Shown here: one piece after another, positions 1 to 4,726 of the stretch
Layout of the letters: each line of letters starts with the position of its first letter
How positions within the stretch are numbered: position 1 is the first letter of the stretch
NCBI GenBank assembly: GCA_046726955.1
Contig: JBKPBQ010000322.1
Span: forward strand, 1 to 8,132
Source: CAVPGH01 sp046726955
GTDB lineage: Bacteria; Acidobacteriota; Vicinamibacteria; Fen-336
DNA: 8,132 bases
Direction: 5' to 3'
The notes under the pieces: model-generated
The model's input: the letters and a program-made list of their open reading frames with translations, nothing else
The model's database searches: none
Told to the model about the DNA's origin: nothing
Program-made: the position numbers and the translations under genes

Positions 1-677
1 ATCCTCCGAAGGGGCGTGCCGAGGGCGACCTCGTAGACGCCCGGCCGACGGACGTCGCCCCAGAGCGAAACGAAGGTCTTCTCGGACTGTCGGAAACCCT
101 CAGGGTCCGCGAGTGCCGAAGGCGCTCGCGACAAGGTCTCCACGTTCTGCACGAGCGTCGGCCGTCCGAGATACCCCACCGCCGCGGGAAGCGGCGGCTT
201 CGGCCGGGGCCATGGACGGCGGCCTTCGAGGGACTCGAGCAGCGCCGTCTCCTCGCCGGTGATGTAGCTGTCGTCGCCGCGCCGGATGGAGACGCTCAAC
301 CCATCCAGCTCCGTCGCGCGAAGGGCCTTCTCGATCGCGGCCGCCGGCGCGTCGAACGACGCCTTGAGGAAGACGACGGCCTCGCGGGCCCCCACCGCGC
401 GCGCCGCCAGCCGCAGGCCCTCGACCACCTCCGCCGCGCGACGCGTCATCACGAAGCGGTCCTTGACCGACCCGGGCTCGCCCTCGGCGCCGTTGGCGAC
501 GACGATCGGGTCGCCCCCCTCGACACGCACGGCGCGCCACTTCCGGCCGGCGGGGAACCAGCCCCCACCTCGGCCCCGCAGGCCCGACTCCAGGGCCCGG
601 CCGACGAGCGCCGCACCGTCCAGGCGCAGGAGCGCGGATGGATCCTCCAGCGTTTTCCCTCCTTGGCAAACCTTCAT
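1..677 (-). CDS. NuoF-like FMN/NADH-binding flavoprotein, C-terminus cut off by the window edge
   Basis: Only the first 225 residues are present; relatives run to about 420 or more. Visible motifs in order: the glycine-rich FMN loop GLRGRGGGWFPAGRKW (residues 32-47), NGAEGEPGSVKDR (62-74), YITGEETALLESLEGRR (138-154), PRPKPPLPA (157-165), GRPTLVQNVET (171-181) and RRPGVYEVALGTPL (210-223), the last leading into the SLBB-type region. These define the 51-kDa NADH dehydrogenase flavoprotein family, which passes electrons from NAD(P)H through FMN to iron-sulfur clusters. Two positions differ from respiratory NuoF: the NADE motif reads NGAE and the VNNVET motif reads VQNVET. From memory, both are typical of NuoF-like paralogs found outside complex I, some near ferric-reductase-like membrane proteins and ferredoxins, so I do not call it nuoF. 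The Fe-S-ligating C-terminal domain lies outside the window. ATG at 677 is the only upstream ATG after an in-frame stop at 722-720, but a CTG at 650 has the better ribosome binding site. Divergent from the iron-sulfur carrier gene at 811. Confidence 0.85.
   Translation of the reverse strand, partial: MKVCQGGKTLEDPSALLRLDGAALVGRALESGLRGRGGGWFPAGRKWRAVRVEGGDPIVVANGAEGEPGSVKDRFVMTRRAAEVVEGLRLAARAVGAREAVVFLKASFDAPAAAIEKALRATELDGLSVSIRRGDDSYITGEETALLESLEGRRPWPRPKPPLPAAVGYLGRPTLVQNVETLSRAPSALADPEGFRQSEKTFVSLWGDVRRPGVYEVALGTPLRR
658..664 (-). promoter_or_regulatory. Shine-Dalgarno AAGGAGG preceding an in-frame CTG
   Basis: AAGGAGG reads on the minus strand at 664-658, followed by seven bases and an in-frame CTG at 650-648 (codon 10 if ATG 677 is used). 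The ATG at 677 has no recognisable Shine-Dalgarno upstream. Together with the TATAAT just before, this suggests translation may begin at CTG 650, which would remove nine residues and leave the flavin domain whole. Confidence 0.4.
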
Positions 678-681
678 TATA
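676..681 (-). promoter_or_regulatory. Candidate -10 box TATAAT for the NuoF-like gene
   Basis: A perfect TATAAT on the minus strand overlaps the apparent ATG at 677 (TATAATG). A transcript from it would begin near 669, inside the apparent coding start. No good -35 hexamer lies 16-18 bp upstream and there is no TGn extension, so this rests on the -10 match alone, although such an AT-rich hexamer stands out in GC-rich DNA. Confidence 0.4.
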
Positions 682-716
682 GTGGGCTTGCCGCAACGGC
701 TCCGCGAGGCACAAGC

Positions 717-746
717 TTCTCAAAAAAGTCCAGAATGCGGTAGAAT
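717..746 (+). promoter_or_regulatory. Candidate sigma70-type promoter of the iron-sulfur carrier gene
   Basis: TTCTCA at 717-722 (4 of 6 against TTGACA) and TAGAAT at 741-746 (5 of 6 against TATAAT) are separated by 18 bp. The predicted start near 753 gives a leader of about 58 bases to the ATG at 811. The surrounding stretch is unusually AT-rich for this window (six consecutive A at 722-727). Confidence 0.4.
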
Positions 747-798
747 TGGTGTTGTTCGGTCGATCCGGGCTCCCCGGCACGCGACCACATAGCCGATT

Positions 799-803
799 AG
801 GAG
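799..803 (+). promoter_or_regulatory. Shine-Dalgarno AGGAG of the iron-sulfur carrier gene
   Basis: AGGAG lies seven bases before the ATG at 811. It is one of only two well-placed Shine-Dalgarno sites for plus-strand genes here and fixes the start of this gene. Confidence 0.75.
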
Positions 804-810
804 AGTCTCG

Positions 811-1179
811 ATGATCAACCTGACCGCGAACGCCGCCGCCAAGGTCAAGGGCATTCTGGAGCAGGAGAAGGAGAACATCCCCCAGGGCGGTCTCCGCATC
901 TACGTGCAGGGCGGGGGCTGCTCCGGCTTCTCCTACGGAATGGTGCTCGACGAGGCCGCCGAGGGTGACCAGATCTTCGAGAAGGAGGGCGTGAAGGTCA
1001 TCATCGACCCGATGAGCCTCCGCTACCTCGAGGGCGCCGAGGTCGACTACAAGGAAGACCTCATGGGCGGCGGCTTCGCCATCAAGAACCCGAACGCCAC
1101 GTCCACCTGCGGGTGCGGCCACTCCTTCAACACCGGCGGCGAGAGCGCCGGCCACGGCCACGGAGGCCATCAGCACTGA
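811..1179 (+). CDS. erpA: A-type iron-sulfur cluster carrier protein (HesB/IscA/ErpA family)
   Basis: This 122-residue protein is full length for the A-type carriers, which accept nascent Fe-S clusters from the scaffold and deliver them to target apoproteins in the cytoplasm. The three cluster-ligating cysteines are in their expected places: Cys37 in GGGCSGFSYG and Cys100/Cys102 in the C-terminal CGCG motif. The core between them (LRIYVQ, IIDPMSLRYLEGAEVDY, FAIKNPNATSTCGCG) follows the family closely. The spacing resembles ErpA and IscA equally; the ErpA name is the more usual outside isc operons and is tentative. After the CGCG motif the protein carries an extra tail of about 19 residues rich in Gly and His (ending GHGHGGHQH), which could bind metal. 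A good Shine-Dalgarno precedes the ATG. No other isc or suf gene is visible, and the divergent neighbour is a NuoF-like protein whose family carries Fe-S clusters, so a role in maturing it is conceivable but unproven. Confidence 0.93.
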   Translation: MINLTANAAAKVKGILEQEKENIPQGGLRIYVQGGGCSGFSYGMVLDEAAEGDQIFEKEGVKVIIDPMSLRYLEGAEVDYKEDLMGGGFAIKNPNATSTCGCGHSFNTGGESAGHGHGGHQH

Positions 1180-1184
1180 GGGAC

Positions 1185-1212
1185 CGAGGGGGCCGGTGCG
1201 CCGGTTCCCTCG
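1185..1212 (+). terminator. 12-bp stem-loop just after the iron-sulfur carrier gene
   Basis: Arms 1185-1196 and 1201-1212 pair over 12 bp (two G-T wobbles in the middle) around the tetraloop TGCG, starting five bases after the stop codon. The position and strength fit a transcription terminator or 3'-end-stabilising hairpin, but no T-run follows, so it is not a classical intrinsic terminator. A second, weaker GGGCG/CGCCC pairing lies just downstream. Confidence 0.5.
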
Positions 1213-1274
1213 CGGGAGAAGGGCGACGGGCGCCGCCCCCCCGCCGACGACACGCGCTTCTCGAGGCCACAGGA

Positions 1275-1748
1275 ATGAAAGTTTCCGAAGAGACCGAGGC
1301 GGCCCCGCGCCTGGAGACGCTGCGAATCATCACAGAGACCTTCCGGCTCGCCACAGACAAGCGGCTGGAGCTCTACAACCTGACCGAGCGCGTCGCGGAG
1401 ATCCTCAAGAAGCACGACATCAAGGAAGGCGTCGTGCTCCTGCAGTCGCTCCACACGACCCTCGCCCTCTTCGTCAACGAGTGGCAGACCGCTCTCCTTC
1501 ACGACGTGAAGGCGATGCTCAACAAGGTGGTGAGCCCCGACGAGGGCTACCGCCACAACGACGCGCGCTACTCGGACTGCGATCGCCAGAACGCGCACTC
1601 CCACCTGCAGGCGACGCTCCTCGGCCACGCGCTCTCGTTCCCGATCTCCGCGGGCAAGCTCGTGCTCGGCCAGTTCCAGGCGATCATCGCCGCCGAGCTC
1701 GACGGCCCGCGCAACCGGGATCTCGCCGTCCAGATCATCGGTCGCTAG
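1275..1748 (+). CDS. YjbQ/UPF0047 family protein
   Basis: The 157-residue product matches the YjbQ (UPF0047) family, small trimeric-type proteins with weak thiamine-phosphate synthase activity in some members and no settled physiological role. Supporting motifs are LQSLHTTLALFVNEW (residues 56-70), HDVKAMLNKVVSP (76-88), NAHSHLQATLLG (106-117), ISAGKLVLGQFQAI (124-137) and ELDGPRNRDLAVQIIG (141-156). The conserved polar residues expected to form the active pocket are present: His60, Asp77 and His108 or His110. The usual GTWQ is GQFQ here. The N-terminus is about 15-20 residues longer than E. coli YjbQ (138 residues). I use ATG 1275 because the frame upstream is low-complexity Arg/Pro/Gly; the only Shine-Dalgarno-like bases (AGGA) abut the start codon with no spacer, so initiation is probably weak. 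It follows the iron-sulfur carrier after 95 bp containing a hairpin, and precedes a Lon-domain gene by 37 bp. Confidence 0.88.
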   Translation: MKVSEETEAAPRLETLRIITETFRLATDKRLELYNLTERVAEILKKHDIKEGVVLLQSLHTTLALFVNEWQTALLHDVKAMLNKVVSPDEGYRHNDARYSDCDRQNAHSHLQATLLGHALSFPISAGKLVLGQFQAIIAAELDGPRNRDLAVQIIGR

Positions 1749-1752
1749 CCGC

Positions 1753-1772
1753 GCCCCGTCGGCGGTCGGGGC
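1753..1772 (+). other. Small GC stem-loop between the YjbQ and Lon-domain genes
   Basis: GCCCCG (1753-1758) and CGGGGC (1767-1772) can form a 6-bp stem with an 8-base loop, between the stop of one gene and the GTG start of the next. It has no T-run. It might modulate read-through or translation, but short GC stems are frequent by chance at this base composition. Confidence 0.2.
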
Positions 1773-1785
1773 CCCGGCTCCTGTT

Positions 1786-2412
1786 GTGAAGACGCTCCCC
1801 GACGTCATCCCGATCTTCCCCCTCCCGAACGTCGTGCTCTTCCCGCAGATGCCGCTGCCCCTCCACATCTTCGAGCTGCGATACCGGAAGATGGTGGCGG
1901 ACGCGCTCTCCAGCCACCAGACGATCGGCATGACGCTCCTCCAGCCGGGATGGGAGGACGACTACGAGGGCCGCCCCCCGGTCTATCCCGTGGGCTGCGC
2001 GGGGAAGATCGAGCGGAACGAGCTCTTGCCGGACGGCCGCTACAACATCCTCCTCCGCGGCGAGGCGCGCTTCCGCATCTCGAGCGAGCGCGCGGGCGAG
2101 CCCTATCGGCTCGCCGAGATCCGATCGCTCGCGGACGGTCCCGGCGACCATGCGGAGCTCGAGTCGCTGCGGCGCGCCGTGCTCGCCGCGATCGGACGGT
2201 CCTCGGACGGCCCGGTCTCGCTCGTCCTCCAGGCCGAGCTGCCTCCCGACCTCTTCGTGAACGCGCTCGCGCAGAGCCTCGACCTCGCGCCGGTGGAGAA
2301 GCAGTCGCTCCTCGACTGTGACACGATCCCCGCGCGCTACCGCCGGCTCCTGGAGATCCTCGACTTCCTGCTCCTCGAGCGCGCCCGCGGCGGCGGAGGC
2401 ATCGTGCACTAG
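1786..2412 (+). CDS. Stand-alone Lon N-terminal (substrate-binding) domain protein
   Basis: The 208-residue protein consists of the LON N-terminal domain without the AAA+ ATPase or serine protease parts of Lon. Diagnostic are the opening block IPIFPLPNVVLFPQMPLPLH (residues 8-27) with IFELRYRKMVADAL (28-41), and the later strand LPDGRYNILLRGEARFRI (81-98). Residues 120-200 form the predicted helical second half (VSLVLQAELPPDLFVNALAQ, ILDFLLLERA). In Lon this domain recognises unfolded substrates; the free-standing bacterial versions have no established function, so a role in protein quality control is only inferred. The start is GTG at 1786, judged by the position of the first conserved block; there is no convincing Shine-Dalgarno. 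It lies 37 bp after the YjbQ gene on the same strand and may be co-transcribed with it. No Lon protease gene lies in the window. Confidence 0.9.
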   Translation: MKTLPDVIPIFPLPNVVLFPQMPLPLHIFELRYRKMVADALSSHQTIGMTLLQPGWEDDYEGRPPVYPVGCAGKIERNELLPDGRYNILLRGEARFRISSERAGEPYRLAEIRSLADGPGDHAELESLRRAVLAAIGRSSDGPVSLVLQAELPPDLFVNALAQSLDLAPVEKQSLLDCDTIPARYRRLLEILDFLLLERARGGGGIVH

Positions 2413-2425
2413 CGCCGGCTCGAAC

Positions 2426-2431
2426 TAGAAT
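2426..2431 (+). promoter_or_regulatory. Candidate -10 box TAGAAT before the single-TM protein gene
   Basis: TAGAAT, the same hexamer as at 741-746, lies in the 46-bp gap after the Lon-domain gene and would place a transcript start near 2438, about 20 bases before the TTG start. No clear -35 hexamer is visible 16-19 bp upstream, so the call is tentative. Confidence 0.3.
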
Positions 2432-2458
2432 GGGGATCTCCCCTCGAGTGGGCGGGCA

Positions 2459-2899
2459 TTGAGCGACACTCCTAAGACGGCCGCCGCCGGAGCCTCGGCG
2501 AAATCGCCACCCACGTCACGAAGGTCCCTGGGAAGGCGTCTTCGCCGCGCGTTCTGGCTCGCGTTGTTCCTCGCAGCTCTCCTCATCGCCGGCTATATCT
2601 GGGCGATGCTCCGGTTCTCCTACTCTGACGGGGAGCGTGCGGGATACGTGCAGAAGTTCTCGCGCAAGGGCTGGATCTGCAAGACCTGGGAAGGCGAGCT
2701 CGCGATGGCCACCTTGCCCGGCGCGCTGCCCGAGGTCTTTCCCTTCACGGCCTGGGACGATTCGGTGGCCGCGCAGATCAACACCCTCATGGGCCAGCGC
2801 GTCGTGCTCCACTACAAGGAGAAGGTCGGCCTGCCGACGAGCTGCTTCGGTGACACGCGCCACATCGTGGACAGCGTGCGCGCCGTGTCCGCCCCCTGA
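2459..2899 (+). CDS. Single-pass membrane protein of unknown function
   Basis: The 146-residue protein starts with a TTG codon; the next in-frame ATG (residue 50) would destroy the membrane helix, so TTG is preferred despite the lack of a Shine-Dalgarno. Residues 1-30 are polar, low-complexity and end in a basic cluster (SRRSLGRRLRR), followed by one hydrophobic helix at about 31-51. This predicts an N-in, C-out anchored protein with a roughly 95-residue extracytoplasmic domain. That domain opens with YSDGERAGYVQKFSRKGW (55-72) and continues CKTWEGELAM (74-83), a block that I recall as conserved among short hypothetical proteins from several phyla, sometimes mislabelled 6-phosphogluconate dehydrogenase. 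There is no sign of such an enzyme here. Two cysteines, Cys74 and Cys129, lie on the outside and could form a disulfide. A TAGAAT hexamer 28 bases upstream of the start may drive its own transcription. The function is unknown. Confidence 0.8.
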   Translation: MSDTPKTAAAGASAKSPPTSRRSLGRRLRRAFWLALFLAALLIAGYIWAMLRFSYSDGERAGYVQKFSRKGWICKTWEGELAMATLPGALPEVFPFTAWDDSVAAQINTLMGQRVVLHYKEKVGLPTSCFGDTRHIVDSVRAVSAP

Positions 2900-2919
2900 C
2901 GACGGTCGGTCCCCTCATC

Positions 2920-2955
2920 CTGTCCGCTGCAGACCTTCTGTCCGCTGCAGACCTT
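2920..2955 (+). repeat. Perfect 18-bp tandem duplication upstream of the PDZ gene
   Basis: CTGTCCGCTGCAGACCTT occurs at 2920-2937 and again, directly abutting, at 2938-2955. Each copy contains the palindrome CTGCAG. It lies in the non-coding gap between the single-TM protein and the PDZ gene, ending 46 bases before the PDZ start codon. It could be a recent slippage duplication or a pair of binding sites. A 6-bp inverted repeat (TCTCAG 2960-2965, CTGAGA 2981-2986) follows, just before the Shine-Dalgarno. Confidence 0.9.
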
Positions 2956-2990
2956 GGCCTCTCAGCCGACGTCTAAAGGCCTGAGAAGCA

Positions 2991-2997
2991 GAGGAGG
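2991..2997 (+). promoter_or_regulatory. Shine-Dalgarno GAGGAGG of the PDZ gene
   Basis: GAGGAGG sits four bases before the ATG at 3002. It decides the start: the frame is open further upstream to a TTG at 2954, but that would put 16 polar residues before a good signal peptide and lacks a ribosome site. Confidence 0.75.
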
Positions 2998-3001
2998 CGA
3001 C

Positions 3002-3904
3002 ATGTCACGCAGGACGGCTGCCGTTCTGGGCGTCATGGCCCTGGTGGCGGCGGGTATCGCGAAGAGCCCGACGGTGGGGGCGCAGGACGAGAAGGTCAAG
3101 AAACTGGATCGCCGCGTGGAGGTCTTCCGCGGCGGCGGCGGAAGGCTCGGCGTTCGGCTCGAGGACGTTGCTAAGGACGACGTCTCGCGGCTGAAGCTCT
3201 CCGCGGAGCGCGGCGCGATCGTGAAGTCCGTTTCCCCGGACACGCCGGCGGAGAAGGCGGGGCTGCAGGAAGGAGACGTGATCCTGCGCTACGAAGGCGA
3301 GACCGTGCAGAGCGCGGCCCAGCTCGCCCGGCTCGTGCGCGAGACCCCAGCCGGAAGGACCGTAGCGATCGAGGTCAACCGGAACGGCGCGGTGCAGAAG
3401 CTCTCGGCGACGCTCGCGGAGACCCAGAATCACGTGCGCGTGGGCGACTTCGGCGACTTCGGGGACTTCAACGTCGAGATCCCCGAGATCGAGGTGCCGC
3501 AGATCGCGCCGATGCCGCCCGTGCCTCCCGTGGCCGACATGTTCCACTTCGACGGCCGGGGCCACGGGTTCAACTTCCGCACGAGCGGACCGCGCAAGCT
3601 CGGCATCGAGTACCAGGAGCTGACGGGCCAGCTCGCCCACTACTTCAAGGTCGAGAAGGGCGTGCTCGTGACCTCGGTGGACGAGGACGGCCCCGCGGCG
3701 AAGAGCGGAATGAAGGCGGGAGACGTGATCGTGAAGTTCGACGGTCAGGCGATCGAGGCCGCCGAGGACCTGCGCGACGAGGTGCGGAAGGCGGAGGCGG
3801 GCAAGGACGTCACGGTGACCGTGCAGCGCGACGGCCGTCCCGTCGACCTCAAGGTGAAGCTTCAGTCTGGGGAGCGGCGGACTCGAGGAGGGGAAACGAC
3901 CTAG
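3002..3904 (+). CDS. Secreted protein with two PDZ domains
   Basis: The 300-residue protein begins with a signal peptide (basic MSRR, hydrophobic core AAVLGVMALVAAGIA, probable cleavage after VGA at residue 27). PDZ domain 1 spans about 47-141, with the carboxylate-binding-type strand RLGVRLEDV and the motif SPDTPAEKAGLQEGDVILRY (78-97). A linker (142-195) has three GDF units (148-156) and a stretch rich in Pro, Ile and Met. PDZ domain 2 spans about 197-289, with KLGIEYQEL and DGPAAKSGMKAGDVIVKFDG (229-248). The arrangement resembles the tail of HtrA/DegP proteases, but no serine protease domain precedes it and the protein starts with its own signal peptide, so it is a complete PDZ-only protein and not a fragment. 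It probably acts in the periplasm or outside as a peptide-binding adaptor; its partner is unknown. Its last 56 bp overlap the convergent EI24-family gene. The 103-bp leader holds a tandem repeat and an inverted repeat. Confidence 0.88.
   Translation: MSRRTAAVLGVMALVAAGIAKSPTVGAQDEKVKKLDRRVEVFRGGGGRLGVRLEDVAKDDVSRLKLSAERGAIVKSVSPDTPAEKAGLQEGDVILRYEGETVQSAAQLARLVRETPAGRTVAIEVNRNGAVQKLSATLAETQNHVRVGDFGDFGDFNVEIPEIEVPQIAPMPPVPPVADMFHFDGRGHGFNFRTSGPRKLGIEYQELTGQLAHYFKVEKGVLVTSVDEDGPAAKSGMKAGDVIVKFDGQAIEAAEDLRDEVRKAEAGKDVTVTVQRDGRPVDLKVKLQSGERRTRGGETT
3443..3469 (+). repeat. Three 9-bp in-frame repeats in the PDZ linker
   Basis: GGCGACTTC is repeated three times in tandem (third copy GGGGACTTC), encoding Gly-Asp-Phe three times at residues 148-156. 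It is a coding microrepeat whose copy number could vary by slippage without breaking the frame. It lies in the linker between the two PDZ domains. Confidence 0.85.
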
Positions 3905-4643
3905 CGAGGTCCTCGAGCTCGAGCACGAGGAGGGTCGCCCCCACCACGAGGGCGGGGGCGACCAGGAAGTTGGCGAGGGGCACGAAGAGCGTGACCATCC
4001 CCGCGAGCCCGAACCCTTCGCTCTCCGGCAGCCACTGCCGGTGCCAGACGCGCTTCTCGCGGAAGGCGAGCCCGCGTCGGCTGAGCGTGAAATCGGTGAA
4101 CTGGAAGGACAGGGCGCGCCCCCCCCAGAGCACGGCCAGCGCGGGGCCCAGGATGGGGACGAGGGCGAGCACGAAGATGCCCGCGTTCGCGGCCAGGAAG
4201 TAGAAGGCGCCGCGCAGCGACTGCGCGATCGCGAAGCTCATCCCGCGCTCCTCCTCCGGCGCCTGCCCGCGCACGCGCGCCTCCACCCGGCGCGAGAGGA
4301 CGTCGAGCACCGGGGCGGCCAGCACGAGCGCGACCCCGAACCCGAGGGCGACGCAGGCGCCGACGGTTCCGATCCAGAGGAGCAGGCTCGCGAGCAAGAC
4401 GAGGCCCGGCAGCACCTGCTCCGGAGGTGGGGCGAGTCGCGCGTTCACCTCCGGTCCGATCACGATCCCCAGCAGGAGGCCGCCGATCAGGAAGACGACG
4501 GCGAGCACCATCGGCACGAAGGCGAGAACGAGGAGGCGCGGGTTGCGGAAGAGGAAGGCGAAACCCGCGGGGACGTGCCACGCCCCCTCCGCGAGCCGTC
4601 GGAGGACACCGGGCCGGCCGGAGGCAAGCGTCTCGCCGCCCAT
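3849..4643 (-). CDS. EI24 domain (CysZ-like) integral membrane protein
   Basis: The 264-residue protein has an N-terminal amphipathic start (GVLRRLAEGAWHVPAGFAFLFRNPRL) and four strongly hydrophobic regions at about 36-62, 78-115, 145-175 and 213-241, the second and third long enough to hold re-entrant or paired helices. Family landmarks of EI24/CysZ are present: AAPVLDVLSRRVE (109-121), the SLRGAFYFL block (142-150), FQFTDFTLSRRGLAFREKR (180-198) and VPLANFLVAPALVVGATLL (221-239). CysZ of Enterobacteria transports sulfate into the cytoplasm; many other EI24 bacterial proteins have no assigned substrate. No cysteine-biosynthesis gene is nearby, so I do not use the cysZ name. ATG 4643 is preceded only by a weak AGG. 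The gene converges on, and overlaps by 56 bp, the PDZ gene, and is divergent from glgC across an 83-bp gap. Confidence 0.87.
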   Translation of the reverse strand: MGGETLASGRPGVLRRLAEGAWHVPAGFAFLFRNPRLLVLAFVPMVLAVVFLIGGLLLGIVIGPEVNARLAPPPEQVLPGLVLLASLLLWIGTVGACVALGFGVALVLAAPVLDVLSRRVEARVRGQAPEEERGMSFAIAQSLRGAFYFLAANAGIFVLALVPILGPALAVLWGGRALSFQFTDFTLSRRGLAFREKRVWHRQWLPESEGFGLAGMVTLFVPLANFLVAPALVVGATLLVLELEDLARSFPLLESAAPQTEASP

Positions 4644-4680
4644 CTTCGAAGCCTAGCAGAAGCCCGGTCGGAGACGCGCC

Positions 4681-4711
4681 TTGACACTCGGCGCCTCGCG
4701 CGTGCAAGAAT
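4681..4711 (+). promoter_or_regulatory. Candidate glgC promoter with consensus -35
   Basis: A perfect TTGACA (4681-4686) is followed 19 bp later by AAGAAT (4706-4711; 4 of 6), which is preceded by TGC, an extended -10 element that could compensate for the long spacer. The predicted start near 4718 leaves a leader of about nine bases before the glgC ATG, with no room for a Shine-Dalgarno. Confidence 0.5.
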
Positions 4712-4726
4712 GCCGCGGCCACCACC

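Noticed and set aside
100..1176. Long minus-strand open frame of 358 codons across the NuoF-like and erpA region
   Set aside because: It is antisense to erpA and then shifted relative to the NuoF-like frame; its product is Arg/Gly/Pro-rich without domains, as expected from high-GC shadow frames.
1113..1274. Possible N-terminal extension of the YjbQ protein overlapping erpA
   Set aside because: The extension is Arg/Pro-rich low complexity that reads through the 3' end of erpA and the hairpin; family homology starts after ATG 1275.
2954..3001. Upstream TTG start for the PDZ protein
   Set aside because: It would bury the signal peptide behind 16 polar residues and start inside the tandem repeat; ATG 3002 has a GAGGAGG site.
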